Assembly (NCBI RefSeq): GCF_020707215.1
Contig: NZ_JAJFET010000009.1
Coordinates: 95,748-159,747, forward strand
Direction: 5' to 3'
Length of the DNA stretch: 64,000 nucleotides
Origin: Sphingomonas sp. PL-96
Lineage (GTDB): Bacteria; Pseudomonadota; Alphaproteobacteria; Sphingomonadales; Sphingomonadaceae
This document shows positions 32,710 to 40,915 of the stretch, one piece after another; positions within the stretch are counted from its first letter, which is position 1, and the number at the start of each line of letters is the position of its first letter. Under the pieces are notes generated by a model that was not told the origin of the DNA, searched no databases, and worked only from the letters and a program-made list of their open reading frames with translations. The position numbers and the translations under genes were made by a program.

Positions 32710-33001
32710 AGTGGGGGCCCTGCCAGCCATGCGGCCGGGACAGGTGTCACGGGCTACGCGGAGGAGCTTAACGGGCAGTCACCTGCCGGGTTCCCATCCG
32801 TTTGTTTTTCCATTGCTTTTGCCACTGACGCAGAGCCGGCCCAGGCGACGGAGTGCGGCATCGCTCTGCCGGCAGGGCCGACCGGCGTCCTGGGCGCGAC
32901 GCCAGCATCGCGGAGCATGTTCGGCGGACCTGTGCTGGCCAGGAGTTGCGACATTGCTCAACCACGCGAAACTTCACGGACCGCAGACGGTTCCTAGACG
33001 C

Positions 33002-34468
33002 ATGCCGATCCCCTTCGACAACAGCTACGCCCGTCTGCCCCAGCAGTTCTTTGCAGCCGCGCAGCCGCTGCAAAGCCCTTCGCCGGCTCTGATCCAGGTG
33101 AATGAGGCACTCGCGGCCGAGCTTGGCATCGATTCCGAGTGGCTCAAGAGTCCTGCGGGTCTCGATGTTCTCTCCGGCCGCGCGATCGCGCAAGGGTCGG
33201 AACCTATCGCTCAGGCCTATGCCGGGCACCAGTTCGGAAACTTCGTGCCGCAACTCGGGGATGGTCGCGCCATCCTCCTGGGCGAAGTCGTGGATCGAGC
33301 GGGTCGCCGCCGCGACATCCAGCTCAAGGGGGCGGGGCGCACGCCGTTCTCGCGCGGGGGCGACGGGCGCGCCGCCCTCGGCCCCGTGCTCCGGGAATAT
33401 CTCGTCAGCGAAGCCATGGCGGCGCTGGGCATCCCCACCACCCGCGCGCTTGCGGCGGTGACCACAGGCGAGCCGGTCGTCCGCGAGACGATCCTGCCCG
33501 GAGCCATGCTGACCCGGGTCGCATCGAGCCACATCCGGGTCGGCACCTTCCAGTTCTTCGCCGCGCGGGGCGACGAAGAGGCGGTGCGGCACCTCGCCGA
33601 CCATGTCATCGCGCGGCACTATCCAGCGGCTGCAGAAAACCCTCAGCCCTATCGAGCGCTTCTGGATGCGGTGATTTCCGCCCAGGCGGCGCTCGTTGCC
33701 CGTTGGTTGCTGGTCGGCTTCATTCATGGGGTGATGAACACGGACAACATGTCGGTCGCAGGCGAGACGATCGACTATGGACCCTGCGCCTTCATGGACG
33801 TCTATGACGCGGCCACCGTGTTCAGCTCGATCGACCGGGCGGGTCGCTATGCCTATGGCAACCAGCCGCGGATCGCGCACTGGAACCTCACCCGCCTTGC
33901 CGAAACGCTGCTGCCGCTCCTCGACGAGGATGAGAACGCGGCGGTGGAACAAGCCCAGGACGCGCTTGGCGGCTTTGGTGCCATGTTCGAGCAGACCTAC
34001 TTCGGCGGGCTGCGCCGCAAGGTGGGCTTGTTGTCCGACGAACCGGAAGACATGGAGCTGATGAATGCGCTTTTGACGCGCATGACAGAGAACCAGGTGG
34101 ACTTCACGCTGCTGTTCCGCGCTCTTGGGCGTGCCGCCTCGGGTGAGGACGAACCGGCACGCGCGCTCTTCGTGGATCCGACGGCGTTCGATGCATGGGC
34201 GACGCAATGGCGCGCACGCCTCGCGCGCGATGGGCAAGCCGCCGCAGATCGCCGAGCGGCGATGGACCGGGTCAACCCCGCCTTCATCCCGCGCAACCAT
34301 CAGGTCGAGGCAATGATCACCGCCGCGGTCGAGAGGCAGGAGTACACGCCCTTCCACCGGATGCTGGACGTGCTCTCCCGTCCTTTCGAGGATCAACCCG
34401 ACGCTCTCGATCTTGCCGAGCCCCCGCTGCCGCATGAGCGGGTGGCGGCCACCTTCTGCGGGACCTGA
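33002..34468 (+). CDS. selO: SelO-family protein adenylyltransferase (YdiU)
   Basis: A 488-aa pseudokinase-fold enzyme that transfers AMP to Ser/Thr/Tyr residues of target proteins under redox stress. Signatures: AYAGHQFGNFVPQLGDGRAI, KGAGRTPFSRGGDGRAALGP (nucleotide loop), REYLVSEAM, the metal-binding pair GVMNTDNMS and ETIDYGPCAFMD, and a conserved near-C-terminal Cys in the final FCGT. Length matches the family. Start ATG 33002. It follows a divergent DUF421 operon and precedes the SGNH-like gene by 155 bases; no operon with either is evident. Confidence 0.93.
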   Translation: MPIPFDNSYARLPQQFFAAAQPLQSPSPALIQVNEALAAELGIDSEWLKSPAGLDVLSGRAIAQGSEPIAQAYAGHQFGNFVPQLGDGRAILLGEVVDRAGRRRDIQLKGAGRTPFSRGGDGRAALGPVLREYLVSEAMAALGIPTTRALAAVTTGEPVVRETILPGAMLTRVASSHIRVGTFQFFAARGDEEAVRHLADHVIARHYPAAAENPQPYRALLDAVISAQAALVARWLLVGFIHGVMNTDNMSVAGETIDYGPCAFMDVYDAATVFSSIDRAGRYAYGNQPRIAHWNLTRLAETLLPLLDEDENAAVEQAQDALGGFGAMFEQTYFGGLRRKVGLLSDEPEDMELMNALLTRMTENQVDFTLLFRALGRAASGEDEPARALFVDPTAFDAWATQWRARLARDGQAAADRRAAMDRVNPAFIPRNHQVEAMITAAVERQEYTPFHRMLDVLSRPFEDQPDALDLAEPPLPHERVAATFCGT

Positions 34469-34623
34469 ACGCGGACGGACTGGCCACTCCGGAACTCCCG
34501 CCGTTCAACTTCATTGGTCCGGACGACGCCGTGGGTTCGCACATCAGCCGCCTGGAACACGGGCATGCACAGGCCGTCCGACCAACCGGCATCGACCCTT
34601 GCCGCCGTCCACTGGAGCTGGCC

Positions 34624-35250
34624 ATGAACCACGTCGCGCTGCTGGGAGATTCGATCTTCGACAATCGCGTCTATGTAGCCCCTGCGCCGGATGTCGGGGA
34701 GCAGTTGCGCAGCCAGCTGGGCAGGGACTGGACGGTGAGCCTGGTGGCGGTCGACGGGCACGTCGCGAGCGACGTGCGGGATCGTCAGATTGCCCGGGTA
34801 CCGGATGGCACCAGCCACATCGTCATTTCGGTCGGTGGCAATGACGCGCTCGGGCGAGCCTCGATCCTCAACGAGAGCGCCCGATCGGTTGCGGAAGCGG
34901 TAGGCCGCCTCGCGGAAGCGCAGGCACGCTTCGCGCAATCCTATGGCGCGATGATCGACGCGGTGCTCACGCTGGGTTTGCCGACTGCGGTCTGCACCAT
35001 CTACGACGCGAACTATCCCGAGCCGCATCGGCGGCTGGTGGTTTCCGCGCTGTCCCTGTTCAACGACGCGATCATGCGGGTCGCTTTTGCGCGCGGATTG
35101 GACGTCGTCGACCTGCGGCTGATCTGCGATGATCCCGCCGACTATGCCAATCCCATCGAGCCGTCCGCACGAGGCGGCGAGAAGATCGCAAAGGCGATCG
35201 CCGACCTGGTCCGCTCCGGCCGGGCGGACCGCTCGTCGATCTGGACCTGA
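34624..35250 (+). CDS. SGNH/GDSL-hydrolase-like protein with an atypical C-terminal block
   Basis: A 208-aa protein with SGNH blocks: nucleophile region ALLGDSIFDN (block I, Ser10), VDGHVASDV (block II), and SVGGNDALG (block III, Asn). Block V, which normally supplies Asp and His as DxxH, reads NPIEPSARGGEKIA, with Glu but Arg or Ala where His is expected. The enzyme may therefore be altered or use another base. ATG 34624 has GGAG 6 bases upstream, and an upstream in-frame ATG at 34531 lacks this. The next gene begins two bases after its stop. Confidence 0.72.
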   Translation: MNHVALLGDSIFDNRVYVAPAPDVGEQLRSQLGRDWTVSLVAVDGHVASDVRDRQIARVPDGTSHIVISVGGNDALGRASILNESARSVAEAVGRLAEAQARFAQSYGAMIDAVLTLGLPTAVCTIYDANYPEPHRRLVVSALSLFNDAIMRVAFARGLDVVDLRLICDDPADYANPIEPSARGGEKIAKAIADLVRSGRADRSSIWT

Positions 35251-35251
35251 C

Positions 35252-35653
35252 ATGGTCGCCCCATCGATGACGCTCAGGCAGCCCCTGTTCCTGGTCGTCT
35301 GCCTGCTCGCGGGAGTGTTCCTGATCCTGGGCAGCCTGTTCGTGGCGATGCCGGGCATCGCCGCCTCCATCTATGGCTTCCCGTCCCGTGACCCGGCGGC
35401 GATGCTCTACGTTCGCGCGATCGGGTTCCGCGACGTGGCGCTTGCCGCCTATCTGCTCGGCCTGGCGGTTACCGGACAACGAAAGGCCCTGTCCGTTGTG
35501 CTGACCGGCACAACTCTTATCCCGGTCGGCGACTTGCTGCTGCTTGCCTCGTCCGGCGCCGGGCGGCCCATGCATTACCTGCTGCATGGCGCCAGCCTGC
35601 TGGGCTTTGCCGCCCTGGCGCTTTGGAGCCGCCAGCCCGGGCGAGCGCCATGA
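35252..35653 (+). CDS. DUF4267-like four-helix membrane protein
   Basis: A 133-aa protein with four hydrophobic segments (FLVVCLLAGVFLILGSLFVA, VALAAYLLGLAVT, LTGTTLIPVGDLLLL, ASLLGFAALALW) and the DUF4267-like stretch YVRAIGFRDVALAAY. Role unknown. ATG 35252 comes two bases after the SGNH gene stop, so the two are likely co-transcribed; ATG 35267 is an alternative start. Confidence 0.7.
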   Translation: MVAPSMTLRQPLFLVVCLLAGVFLILGSLFVAMPGIAASIYGFPSRDPAAMLYVRAIGFRDVALAAYLLGLAVTGQRKALSVVLTGTTLIPVGDLLLLASSGAGRPMHYLLHGASLLGFAALALWSRQPGRAP

Positions 35654-35707
35654 CGTTCCCCCGAAGGCAGTTGGCGGAAGGATCCGCGCGCTCCTGCGCA
35701 CCGACGA

Positions 35708-35914
35708 TCACCGCGAGGCGGGGCCGACCGGGATCTGTGCCCTGATCTGAGCAACGGACGGCGGTTCATCAACGCTGCCCGCAAAAGCGCGATCCAGATA
35801 ATGTCCGGCCAAGGTGTAATGCGCCCGCACCGCGTTCGGGTCGCGGGCAGTCTGCGCCATTCGCAGTTCTACTTCAGCACGTGAGTAGAAATAGTCCCTC
35901 TCGCTTTTTATCAT
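35708..35914 (-). CDS. Small conserved sphingomonad hypothetical (68 aa)
   Basis: A short helical protein beginning MIKSERDYFYSRAEVELRMA and continuing VRAHYTLAGHYLDRAF. Proteins with this SERDYFYSRAE start are, as far as I recall, frequent small hypotheticals in Sphingomonadaceae. The ATG has GGAGG upstream (CAGGAGGCAGCC on the minus strand) at a suitable distance. Function unknown. It marks the boundary between the chromosomal block and the second cassette island. Confidence 0.7.
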   Translation of the reverse strand: MIKSERDYFYSRAEVELRMAQTARDPNAVRAHYTLAGHYLDRAFAGSVDEPPSVAQIRAQIPVGPASR

Positions 35915-35968
35915 GGCTGCCTCCTGCGGGGTCTTTGATACCGTTCAGGAGGCAGCCGCATCTTTGAC

Positions 35969-36496
35969 CTAAGTTGGGAGTCGCGCAGTGTTTTGATTAA
36001 TTTGTGTGCTGCGGGGTAGGGCGTCTGTTTGCGGGATCGCGTTTGCCGCATCGCGGGCACCGGGTGCCAGTTTTGCTGGCGGCACCTTGCGGGCGCACAG
36101 GGTTAATGATGGAAAGCGGCCGGCGCGCTCCGTCCTACACCGCACATAGCCTTCCGCCGCAAGCCGCCGCTCCGCAATGTCCTGCAACACCCACGATCCA
36201 CCGAGCGCGACGGGCACTGCAATCATGGCCGCCACCGCGATCCCGTTACCGATCCGCCTGACGGCGGCGTCCTCTCGGAACAGGGCCAGTGTTCCCCAAA
36301 CCGCCAACGCCACAAGGATCGGCATCAACGCAAACATCCCGAAATCGCCACCCGATATCCGCACCTCTGGCGCACCGGCTCGCCACGCAGTGAGAGATGC
36401 CGCTACCGATTCCGCCAGCAGCCATCCGCACAACACCGACAGCGTCAGTCCGATGGCTGCCATCAAGAGCGCCGCGCGACGCCGTTCGCCCGTCAT
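35969..36496 (-). CDS. Small multi-pass membrane protein, cassette copy 3, orphan candidate immunity protein
   Basis: A 175-aa protein nearly identical in layout and most residues to copy 1 at 6529-6999: AALLMAAIGLTLSVLCGWLL, MFALMPILVALAVWGTLALF, GYVRCRTERAGRFPSLTLCA. Its C-terminus is longer (ends QINQNTARLPT), probably the ancestral length. Its ATG overlaps the stop of the truncated toxin-like frame by 4 bp. The upstream partner is reduced to 100 codons, so this gene survives without a full partner, as orphan immunity genes do. Confidence 0.75.
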   Translation of the reverse strand: MTGERRRAALLMAAIGLTLSVLCGWLLAESVAASLTAWRAGAPEVRISGGDFGMFALMPILVALAVWGTLALFREDAAVRRIGNGIAVAAMIAVPVALGGSWVLQDIAERRLAAEGYVRCRTERAGRFPSLTLCARKVPPAKLAPGARDAANAIPQTDALPRSTQINQNTARLPT

Positions 36497-36795
36497 CGCA
36501 GGGCCGAGCGCGGTACGAGTGTCGAGGCCAGGTTTCGAACCTGCCGCTTAGCCTGGGCAACAGCGGCGTCGCGCAACAGGTCGATCACGTTCCCAGCAGC
36601 GTGCAGCGCGGGGATCTTTCCGCGCCCGGCCAGTGCCTGCTTCTGCCGCTCCAATTCGGCGATGCCTACATCAAGCTGCTTTCGAAGGCGCTCTGTGAAG
36701 CCGTACTTCTTGTCCAGCGCGCCGAGTGCCGCCACGACGCCCCCACGTTCGCCAGTTCGTGGACATCGAGGCAGCGGAGGGGGAGTGGCTCTCAT
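36493..36795 (-). pseudogene. Fused remnant of cassette lipoprotein and Gly/Ala-rich membrane protein, copy 3
   Basis: A 100-codon open frame. The first five codons (MRATP) match the lipoprotein start at 8362; codons about 13-23 (RTGERGGVVAAL) match its interior VQRVGEGGGVVAVL; from GALDKKYGFTERLRKQLD to the end it matches the C-terminus of the 282-aa protein (DALDKKYGFTERLQKQLD). Two deletions explain this: one removes the lipidation signal, the other removes the rest of the lipoprotein and about 205 codons of the membrane protein. The second junction falls where both parental genes carry GTCGAGCACC. No lipobox and no Gly/Ala segment remain, so both functions are lost. Confidence 0.82.
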
Positions 36796-36990
36796 TCCGG
36801 TAGCGTAAACCGCGCCAGGGGCTTGGAGAAGCGCAAGCTGGACGATCCATCATGTGATGCAGGCAATCCGCCGGCCCAGGCGAGCACTGGCATCAGCTGG
36901 TACGCGGGGCAGGGGGTGTCGTCGCTCTTCTGCGCCAACCAGGCACCTGCCCGACTTGATCACCTATATGCCGCCGCAGCTGCTTTCCGG
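36796..36990 (-). pseudogene. Decayed upstream part of cassette copy 3 with a zinc-ribbon remnant
   Basis: The DNA from 36782 to about 36895 aligns base for base with 8349-8460, the region upstream of the copy-1 lipoprotein (for example GAGTGGCTCTCATTC, then TTGGAGAAGCGCAA and GATGCA-GCAATCCG). Near 36955-36990 the minus-strand reading GKQLRRHIGD corresponds to WKQLRRRMRD, the zinc-ribbon protein C-terminus. No intact ORF remains. The segment shows that copy 3 derives from the same duplication as copy 1 including its zinc-ribbon neighbour. Confidence 0.65.
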
Positions 36991-36999
36991 GAAAGGTCG

Positions 37000-37190
37000 G
37001 CAACATTCTCCGCGGGTGTGACGCTCCGCCAAGCTGTACGGCCCGGAGATCACGATCTCGTCGTGCAACACGCACTTCGGTGACGACCATCTTGAGGTAA
37101 GCCGAGCGCAGGGTGCTGTTCTCGCCCCGCACCTTTCGCCCAGCATTCCCGCTGCCGCGGATCGAACGCGATGAAAAATGCTGATCGACG
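37000..37190 (-). pseudogene. Remnant of a serine-recombinase C-terminus with a frameshift
   Basis: The minus strand reads KVRGENSTLRSAYLKMVVTE and VRV, then, after a one-base frame change near 37075, DEIVISGPYSLAER. Together they match the usual end of resolvase/invertase-type recombinases of alphaproteobacteria (GEN-ALR-AYLR-LV-V-V followed by DEI-ISGP--ALA). The catalytic N-terminal domain is not found, and upstream sequence to 37341 has no recognisable recombinase motif. It suggests that this cassette copy came with, or was rearranged by, a mobile element. Confidence 0.55.
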
Positions 37191-37341
37191 GCCGCCAGCT
37201 TACGACCACTCGGGTGGACGGACTTGCCTCAGGCGCCGCGACCCACCCGTGCTGAAACGTGGAACGACCGCATGGTCGCCGGTGCGCTCCAGTATCACGG
37301 GTGGTGCAGCGTTCCTGGTTGCTCCCAACCACGAGCCGGGG

Positions 37342-37995
37342 TCAGCTACGAGGCGCGGCCGGTGCGACTACCAGGCTGAGATTCACCCAGTCTGCAACGG
37401 CAATGGACGCACGCCTGGTCGCTGTGTCGAACGATCTGGCGACCGCTTCGGCACCCCCGCCTGAGGCCACTTCGCGTTCCATGATGGTCAGACGGGCAAG
37501 GATGGCGCGCGTATCGGGGGCGACAAGCACCGCCTCGCCCTCGACCCGGATCGTCGGTTGCTCGGACGTGCCGTCATACTCGGCTTCGAAGCGGCTGAGC
37601 CGGACCGTCACGATCCCCTGCGTTTGCCGCGCACTCGCCCGGTCGGACAGGGCAAGGTCGGGTATACGCGCCTGCATCGCCCCGCGAACAGCATCCCTGA
37701 AGAGGAACGTCGCGGGGCTCACCCAGCGTACATCCTTCACATAGGCGGCGGATGCCCCCTCGATCGTCAGGATCCGGTCGCCGGCGGCGGCGGCAGGGAG
37801 CTGGATGGGCGCGAGCGTCACCGTCCGCCGCGGTACCGGCACTGGTGCGGTTGCCGCAGCCTCGGCCACCAGCGGATCGCCGAAGCGGTAGAGCTGGTCG
37901 GGCTTGCCGCCCCCGAGCAATCCACCCATGCATCCCCCCAACAGGGTGACCATCGCGATCGCTCCCGCCGCGCGGGCACCTGCGGCATGCTTCAT
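37342..37995 (-). CDS. ABC-type transport auxiliary lipoprotein (PqiC/MlaC-associated type)
   Basis: A 217-aa lipoprotein: signal MKHAAGARAAGAIAMVTLLG ending at the lipobox LLGGC, then PDQLYRFGDP and VTLAPIQLPAAAAGDRILTI, the typical start of the ABC-type transport auxiliary domain that also defines PqiC. It should sit at the outer membrane or periplasm and accept lipid from the MlaD-type protein. It is the last gene of the Mla-type operon, overlapping the MlaD gene by 4 bp. Confidence 0.82.
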   Translation of the reverse strand: MKHAAGARAAGAIAMVTLLGGCMGGLLGGGKPDQLYRFGDPLVAEAAATAPVPVPRRTVTLAPIQLPAAAAGDRILTIEGASAAYVKDVRWVSPATFLFRDAVRGAMQARIPDLALSDRASARQTQGIVTVRLSRFEAEYDGTSEQPTIRVEGEAVLVAPDTRAILARLTIMEREVASGGGAEAVARSFDTATRRASIAVADWVNLSLVVAPAAPRS

Positions 37996-38927
37996 TGCTT
38001 CAACTCCCGTTCGCGTGATTGACCCTTGAGCAGCGTTCCGCGCGGGTCCTGGCGTATGCTCGTCAGCAAGCTGTCGAGATCCTGCGTGACTTCCTGCAGC
38101 CCGCGCATCGTGTCGTTGACCTGCGGCAGCAGCGAATTGCCGACCGTCCCGTTGGTCGCGGACAATCCCGAGAGCACCTGTCGTGCCTGTGCGATCGTCG
38201 CCTTCAGCTCCTCGGCTGCGTCCGCCGCGTTGGCCACCGCGCGCCGCCCGTCGCCCTGAACCAGTCCGTCGACATGGTTCACGGTACGCTGCGCGTCGTC
38301 CATGGTGCGGTCCAGCTTCGCCAGGGCGGACGACGCCTGCGCGAACATCGCGCGGTTCGCCGCTACTTCACCGGCGGTCAGCCGAAGATCGGCAAGCGTT
38401 CCGCTCAGGGCCGCGATGTTGCGGTCCGACAACAGGCGGTTCAGCCGGTCGAGCGTCTCGTTCGCATTCTCCACCACCTTGCCGCCGCCGCTTAGCAGCG
38501 AGGCGAGCGCATTGGCCTTGGCGCGGATGACAGGCGGATCGTCCTGCGAAACGTCGCGCAGCAGCGGCCGACTGGGCGTGCCGGCGCTGATCAGGACCGC
38601 ATTCATCCCCGAGATCCCCTGCATCTCGGTGCTGGCCAGCGAGTCCGCGCGGACCGGCGTGGCTTCGTCGACTTCCACATCGACCAGGATCTTGCGCGTG
38701 TCGGGTGGATAGAGCCGCACCGACCGGACCTCACCGACCTTGATGCCGTTGAACTGCACCTCTCCGCCTACCGAAACGCCGCGCAGGGGCCCCTGGAAGA
38801 TGATGCGGTAGACGTCAGTGTCGTGCCCGGCACGGACGTTGCCGAGCCACACCGCGAGCACCAGCCCGCCGATCAGCAGCACCGTCGTCAGCACGCCGAC
38901 CAGCGCATAGTTTGCATGCCGTTCCAT
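37992..38927 (-). CDS. MlaD/MCE-family lipid-binding protein
   Basis: A 311-aa protein with one N-terminal membrane anchor (ALVGVLTTVLLIGGLVLAVW), an MCE domain at about 40-115 (YRIIFQGPLRGVSVGGEVQF, then NGIKVGEVRSVRL, TPVRADSLASTEMQGISG), and a long helical C-terminal tail (about 150-300) that can form a periplasmic barrel or needle with other subunits. It binds phospholipid in the periplasm. Part of the operon permease-ATPase-MCE-lipoprotein with 1-4 bp overlaps. Confidence 0.88.
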   Translation of the reverse strand: MERHANYALVGVLTTVLLIGGLVLAVWLGNVRAGHDTDVYRIIFQGPLRGVSVGGEVQFNGIKVGEVRSVRLYPPDTRKILVDVEVDEATPVRADSLASTEMQGISGMNAVLISAGTPSRPLLRDVSQDDPPVIRAKANALASLLSGGGKVVENANETLDRLNRLLSDRNIAALSGTLADLRLTAGEVAANRAMFAQASSALAKLDRTMDDAQRTVNHVDGLVQGDGRRAVANAADAAEELKATIAQARQVLSGLSATNGTVGNSLLPQVNDTMRGLQEVTQDLDSLLTSIRQDPRGTLLKGQSRERELKQ

Positions 38928-39745
38928 CAGTTCTCGTCCCGTTGAGAGCCCGCGTCATGGGCAGCCCGGCCACGCGGGCCGCGCAGATATCGTTTCAGCC
39001 ATGGGTGATCCGAGCGCTCGAGCTCGGCGAGCGGCGCGCAGGCGAGCACCTTCTTGTCGGCAAGCACCGCCACCCGGTCGCAGACCGCATAGAGCGAATC
39101 GAGGTCGTGCGTGATCATCAGCACCGTCAGCCCAAGCGCGTCGCGCAGGCCGCGCACGAGCCCGTCGAACTCCTCTGCGGCGATCGGATCCAGGCCCGAG
39201 GTCGGCTCATCAAGGAAGAGCAACTCGGGATCGAGCGCGATCGCGCGGGCGATACCGGCGCGCTTCAGCATGCCGCCCGACAGCTCGGACGGACGCTTTG
39301 CCGCGGCCTCGTCGGCGAGGCCCGCGAGCCTGATCTTGAAGCCGGCCAGTTCGCGAACAAAGGCCGGCGGCATCCTTGTGTGCTCCAGCATCGGCGCCTC
39401 CACATTCTCCAGCACGCTGAGCGAGGAGAAAAGCGCGCCCGACTGAAAGAGGACGCCGGCCCGACGCTCGATCACCCCTTGCTGTTCGGGATCATGAACA
39501 TTCTCGCCGAACAGCTCGACGTGCCCGCCCTCCGGCGCCTTGAGACCCAGGAGGGTGCGCAGCAACACCGACTTGCCCGTGCCCGAACCGCCGATCAGGC
39601 CGACGATCTCTCCCCGACGGATTTCCAGATCGAGCCCGTCGTGGATGACATGCTCGCCAAACGCAGTGCGCAGTCCGGAAACCCGGATCGGCGGCGCCTC
39701 CTCGTCACGGCCTTCGGGCGGCCGAGCGTCCAGTCGCGCGCTCAC
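38927..39745 (-). CDS. ABC transporter ATPase of the Mla-type lipid system
   Basis: A 272-aa ATPase: Walker A GGSGTGKSVLLRTLLG, Q-loop in LFQSGALFSSLSV, signature LSGGMLKRAGIARAIALDPE, Walker B LLFLDEPTSGLDPI and switch His in VLMITHDLDSLYA. The SGALF-SLSV stretch after the Q-loop is typical of the MlaF group. It powers lipid movement by the MlaE-type permease. Its start overlaps the permease stop and its stop touches the MCE gene start. Confidence 0.9.
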   Translation of the reverse strand: MSARLDARPPEGRDEEAPPIRVSGLRTAFGEHVIHDGLDLEIRRGEIVGLIGGSGTGKSVLLRTLLGLKAPEGGHVELFGENVHDPEQQGVIERRAGVLFQSGALFSSLSVLENVEAPMLEHTRMPPAFVRELAGFKIRLAGLADEAAAKRPSELSGGMLKRAGIARAIALDPELLFLDEPTSGLDPIAAEEFDGLVRGLRDALGLTVLMITHDLDSLYAVCDRVAVLADKKVLACAPLAELERSDHPWLKRYLRGPRGRAAHDAGSQRDEN

Positions 39746-40869
39746 AGGTCGAGCCGGTAAAAGAGCACTGCGAACAGCGCATCGAACATGATGATGAGGA
39801 AGATCGACTGCACGACCGCACTTGTCACCCGCAGGCCGAGTCCTTCCACATCGGACCCCACGGCCAACCCCTGTCGGCAGCCGGTGGCGGCGATGACAAG
39901 GGCGAACAGCGGCACCTTTGCCATGCCGACCCAGAACTGCTGCGCGCCCACCGAGTCCACCATCCGCTGAAGGAACAGGGCAGGTTCGATCCCCAGCAAT
40001 GTCCAGGACACCAGCATGCCGCCGACAATGCCGCCCAGGTCAGCCACCACCGTCAGCAGCGGCAGCATGATCAGTGCAGCCAGCACACGCGGCACCACCA
40101 GCGCCTCGAAGATGTCGACGCCCATGACCTGCATGGCATCGAGTTCCTGGTTCATCCGCATCGAGCCGATCTGAGCTGCGAAGGCCGAGGCAGACCGGCC
40201 GGAGAACAGGATGGCGGCAACCACGGCGCCGAACTCGCGCAAGATGCCGATGCCGACCAGTTCGACGGCGTAGATCGTCACGCCCAGCGTCTGGAGCATG
40301 GTGCTGCCGACGAGTGCCAGTACCGCGCCGATGAAGAAGGTCATGACGACCACGATCGGCACCGCCGCCAGCCCTGCCTGCTGCATGATCGCAACCAGCG
40401 AGGTCAGGCGAAGGCGGCGGGGATGGCGAAGGACGCGACCGACCGCCATCACGAGCCGGCCGGCGAAGATCTGGCCCCGATACCCTTCGGCAGCGACCGC
40501 CGCCACCGGCCGGCCGATGGCGGCAAATAGATCCGACAGCGAGCGCTTGCGCGCAGGCGCCACCACCGGCTGTTCAAGTCCTTGACGCACCAGTTCGGCG
40601 AGCCGCTCGAACTCCGGACGCTTTCCGCCCACGACCTTGAGGTCGCGTCCGTCGGCCAGAACGCGTGCCAGGGCGAAGGCGCCGGCCGTGTCGATGCGTC
40701 GCAAGCCGGACAGGTCCACGCGAAGCGGCGTGGGCTCCGCCAGGTCGCGATCGATCCGCTCCGGGATGTCACCAAGCCTGGTGCCTACCCAGTTGCCCTC
40801 GAGCGACAGCGTCGTTCCATGTTCGTCATGGTAGACGCGAAAGTCTGGTGGCGCGAGCCCCTGGTTCAC
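39742..40869 (-). CDS. MlaE-type permease with N-terminal STAS-like domain
   Basis: A 375-aa protein. Residues about 10-95 resemble a STAS domain (FRVYHDEHGTTLSLEGNWVG, then LRVDLSGLRRIDTAGAFALA), and residues about 140-375 are the MlaE permease (VPIVVVMTFFIGAVLALVGS, LVGIGILREFGAVVAAILFS, GSMRMNQELDAMQVMGVDIF). In E. coli the STAS unit is the separate protein MlaB; here it is fused. GTG 40869 has GAGGG just upstream and starts the protein sensibly (MNQGLAPPDF); an upstream ATG at 40953 gives an unlikely Arg/His-rich leader. First gene of the operon. Confidence 0.88.
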   Translation of the reverse strand: MNQGLAPPDFRVYHDEHGTTLSLEGNWVGTRLGDIPERIDRDLAEPTPLRVDLSGLRRIDTAGAFALARVLADGRDLKVVGGKRPEFERLAELVRQGLEQPVVAPARKRSLSDLFAAIGRPVAAVAAEGYRGQIFAGRLVMAVGRVLRHPRRLRLTSLVAIMQQAGLAAVPIVVVMTFFIGAVLALVGSTMLQTLGVTIYAVELVGIGILREFGAVVAAILFSGRSASAFAAQIGSMRMNQELDAMQVMGVDIFEALVVPRVLAALIMLPLLTVVADLGGIVGGMLVSWTLLGIEPALFLQRMVDSVGAQQFWVGMAKVPLFALVIAATGCRQGLAVGSDVEGLGLRVTSAVVQSIFLIIMFDALFAVLFYRLDL

Positions 40870-40915
40870 AGTGCCCTCGTTCCGATTGCCATTGGCGTCG
40901 TGTCCCCGCCCATGA

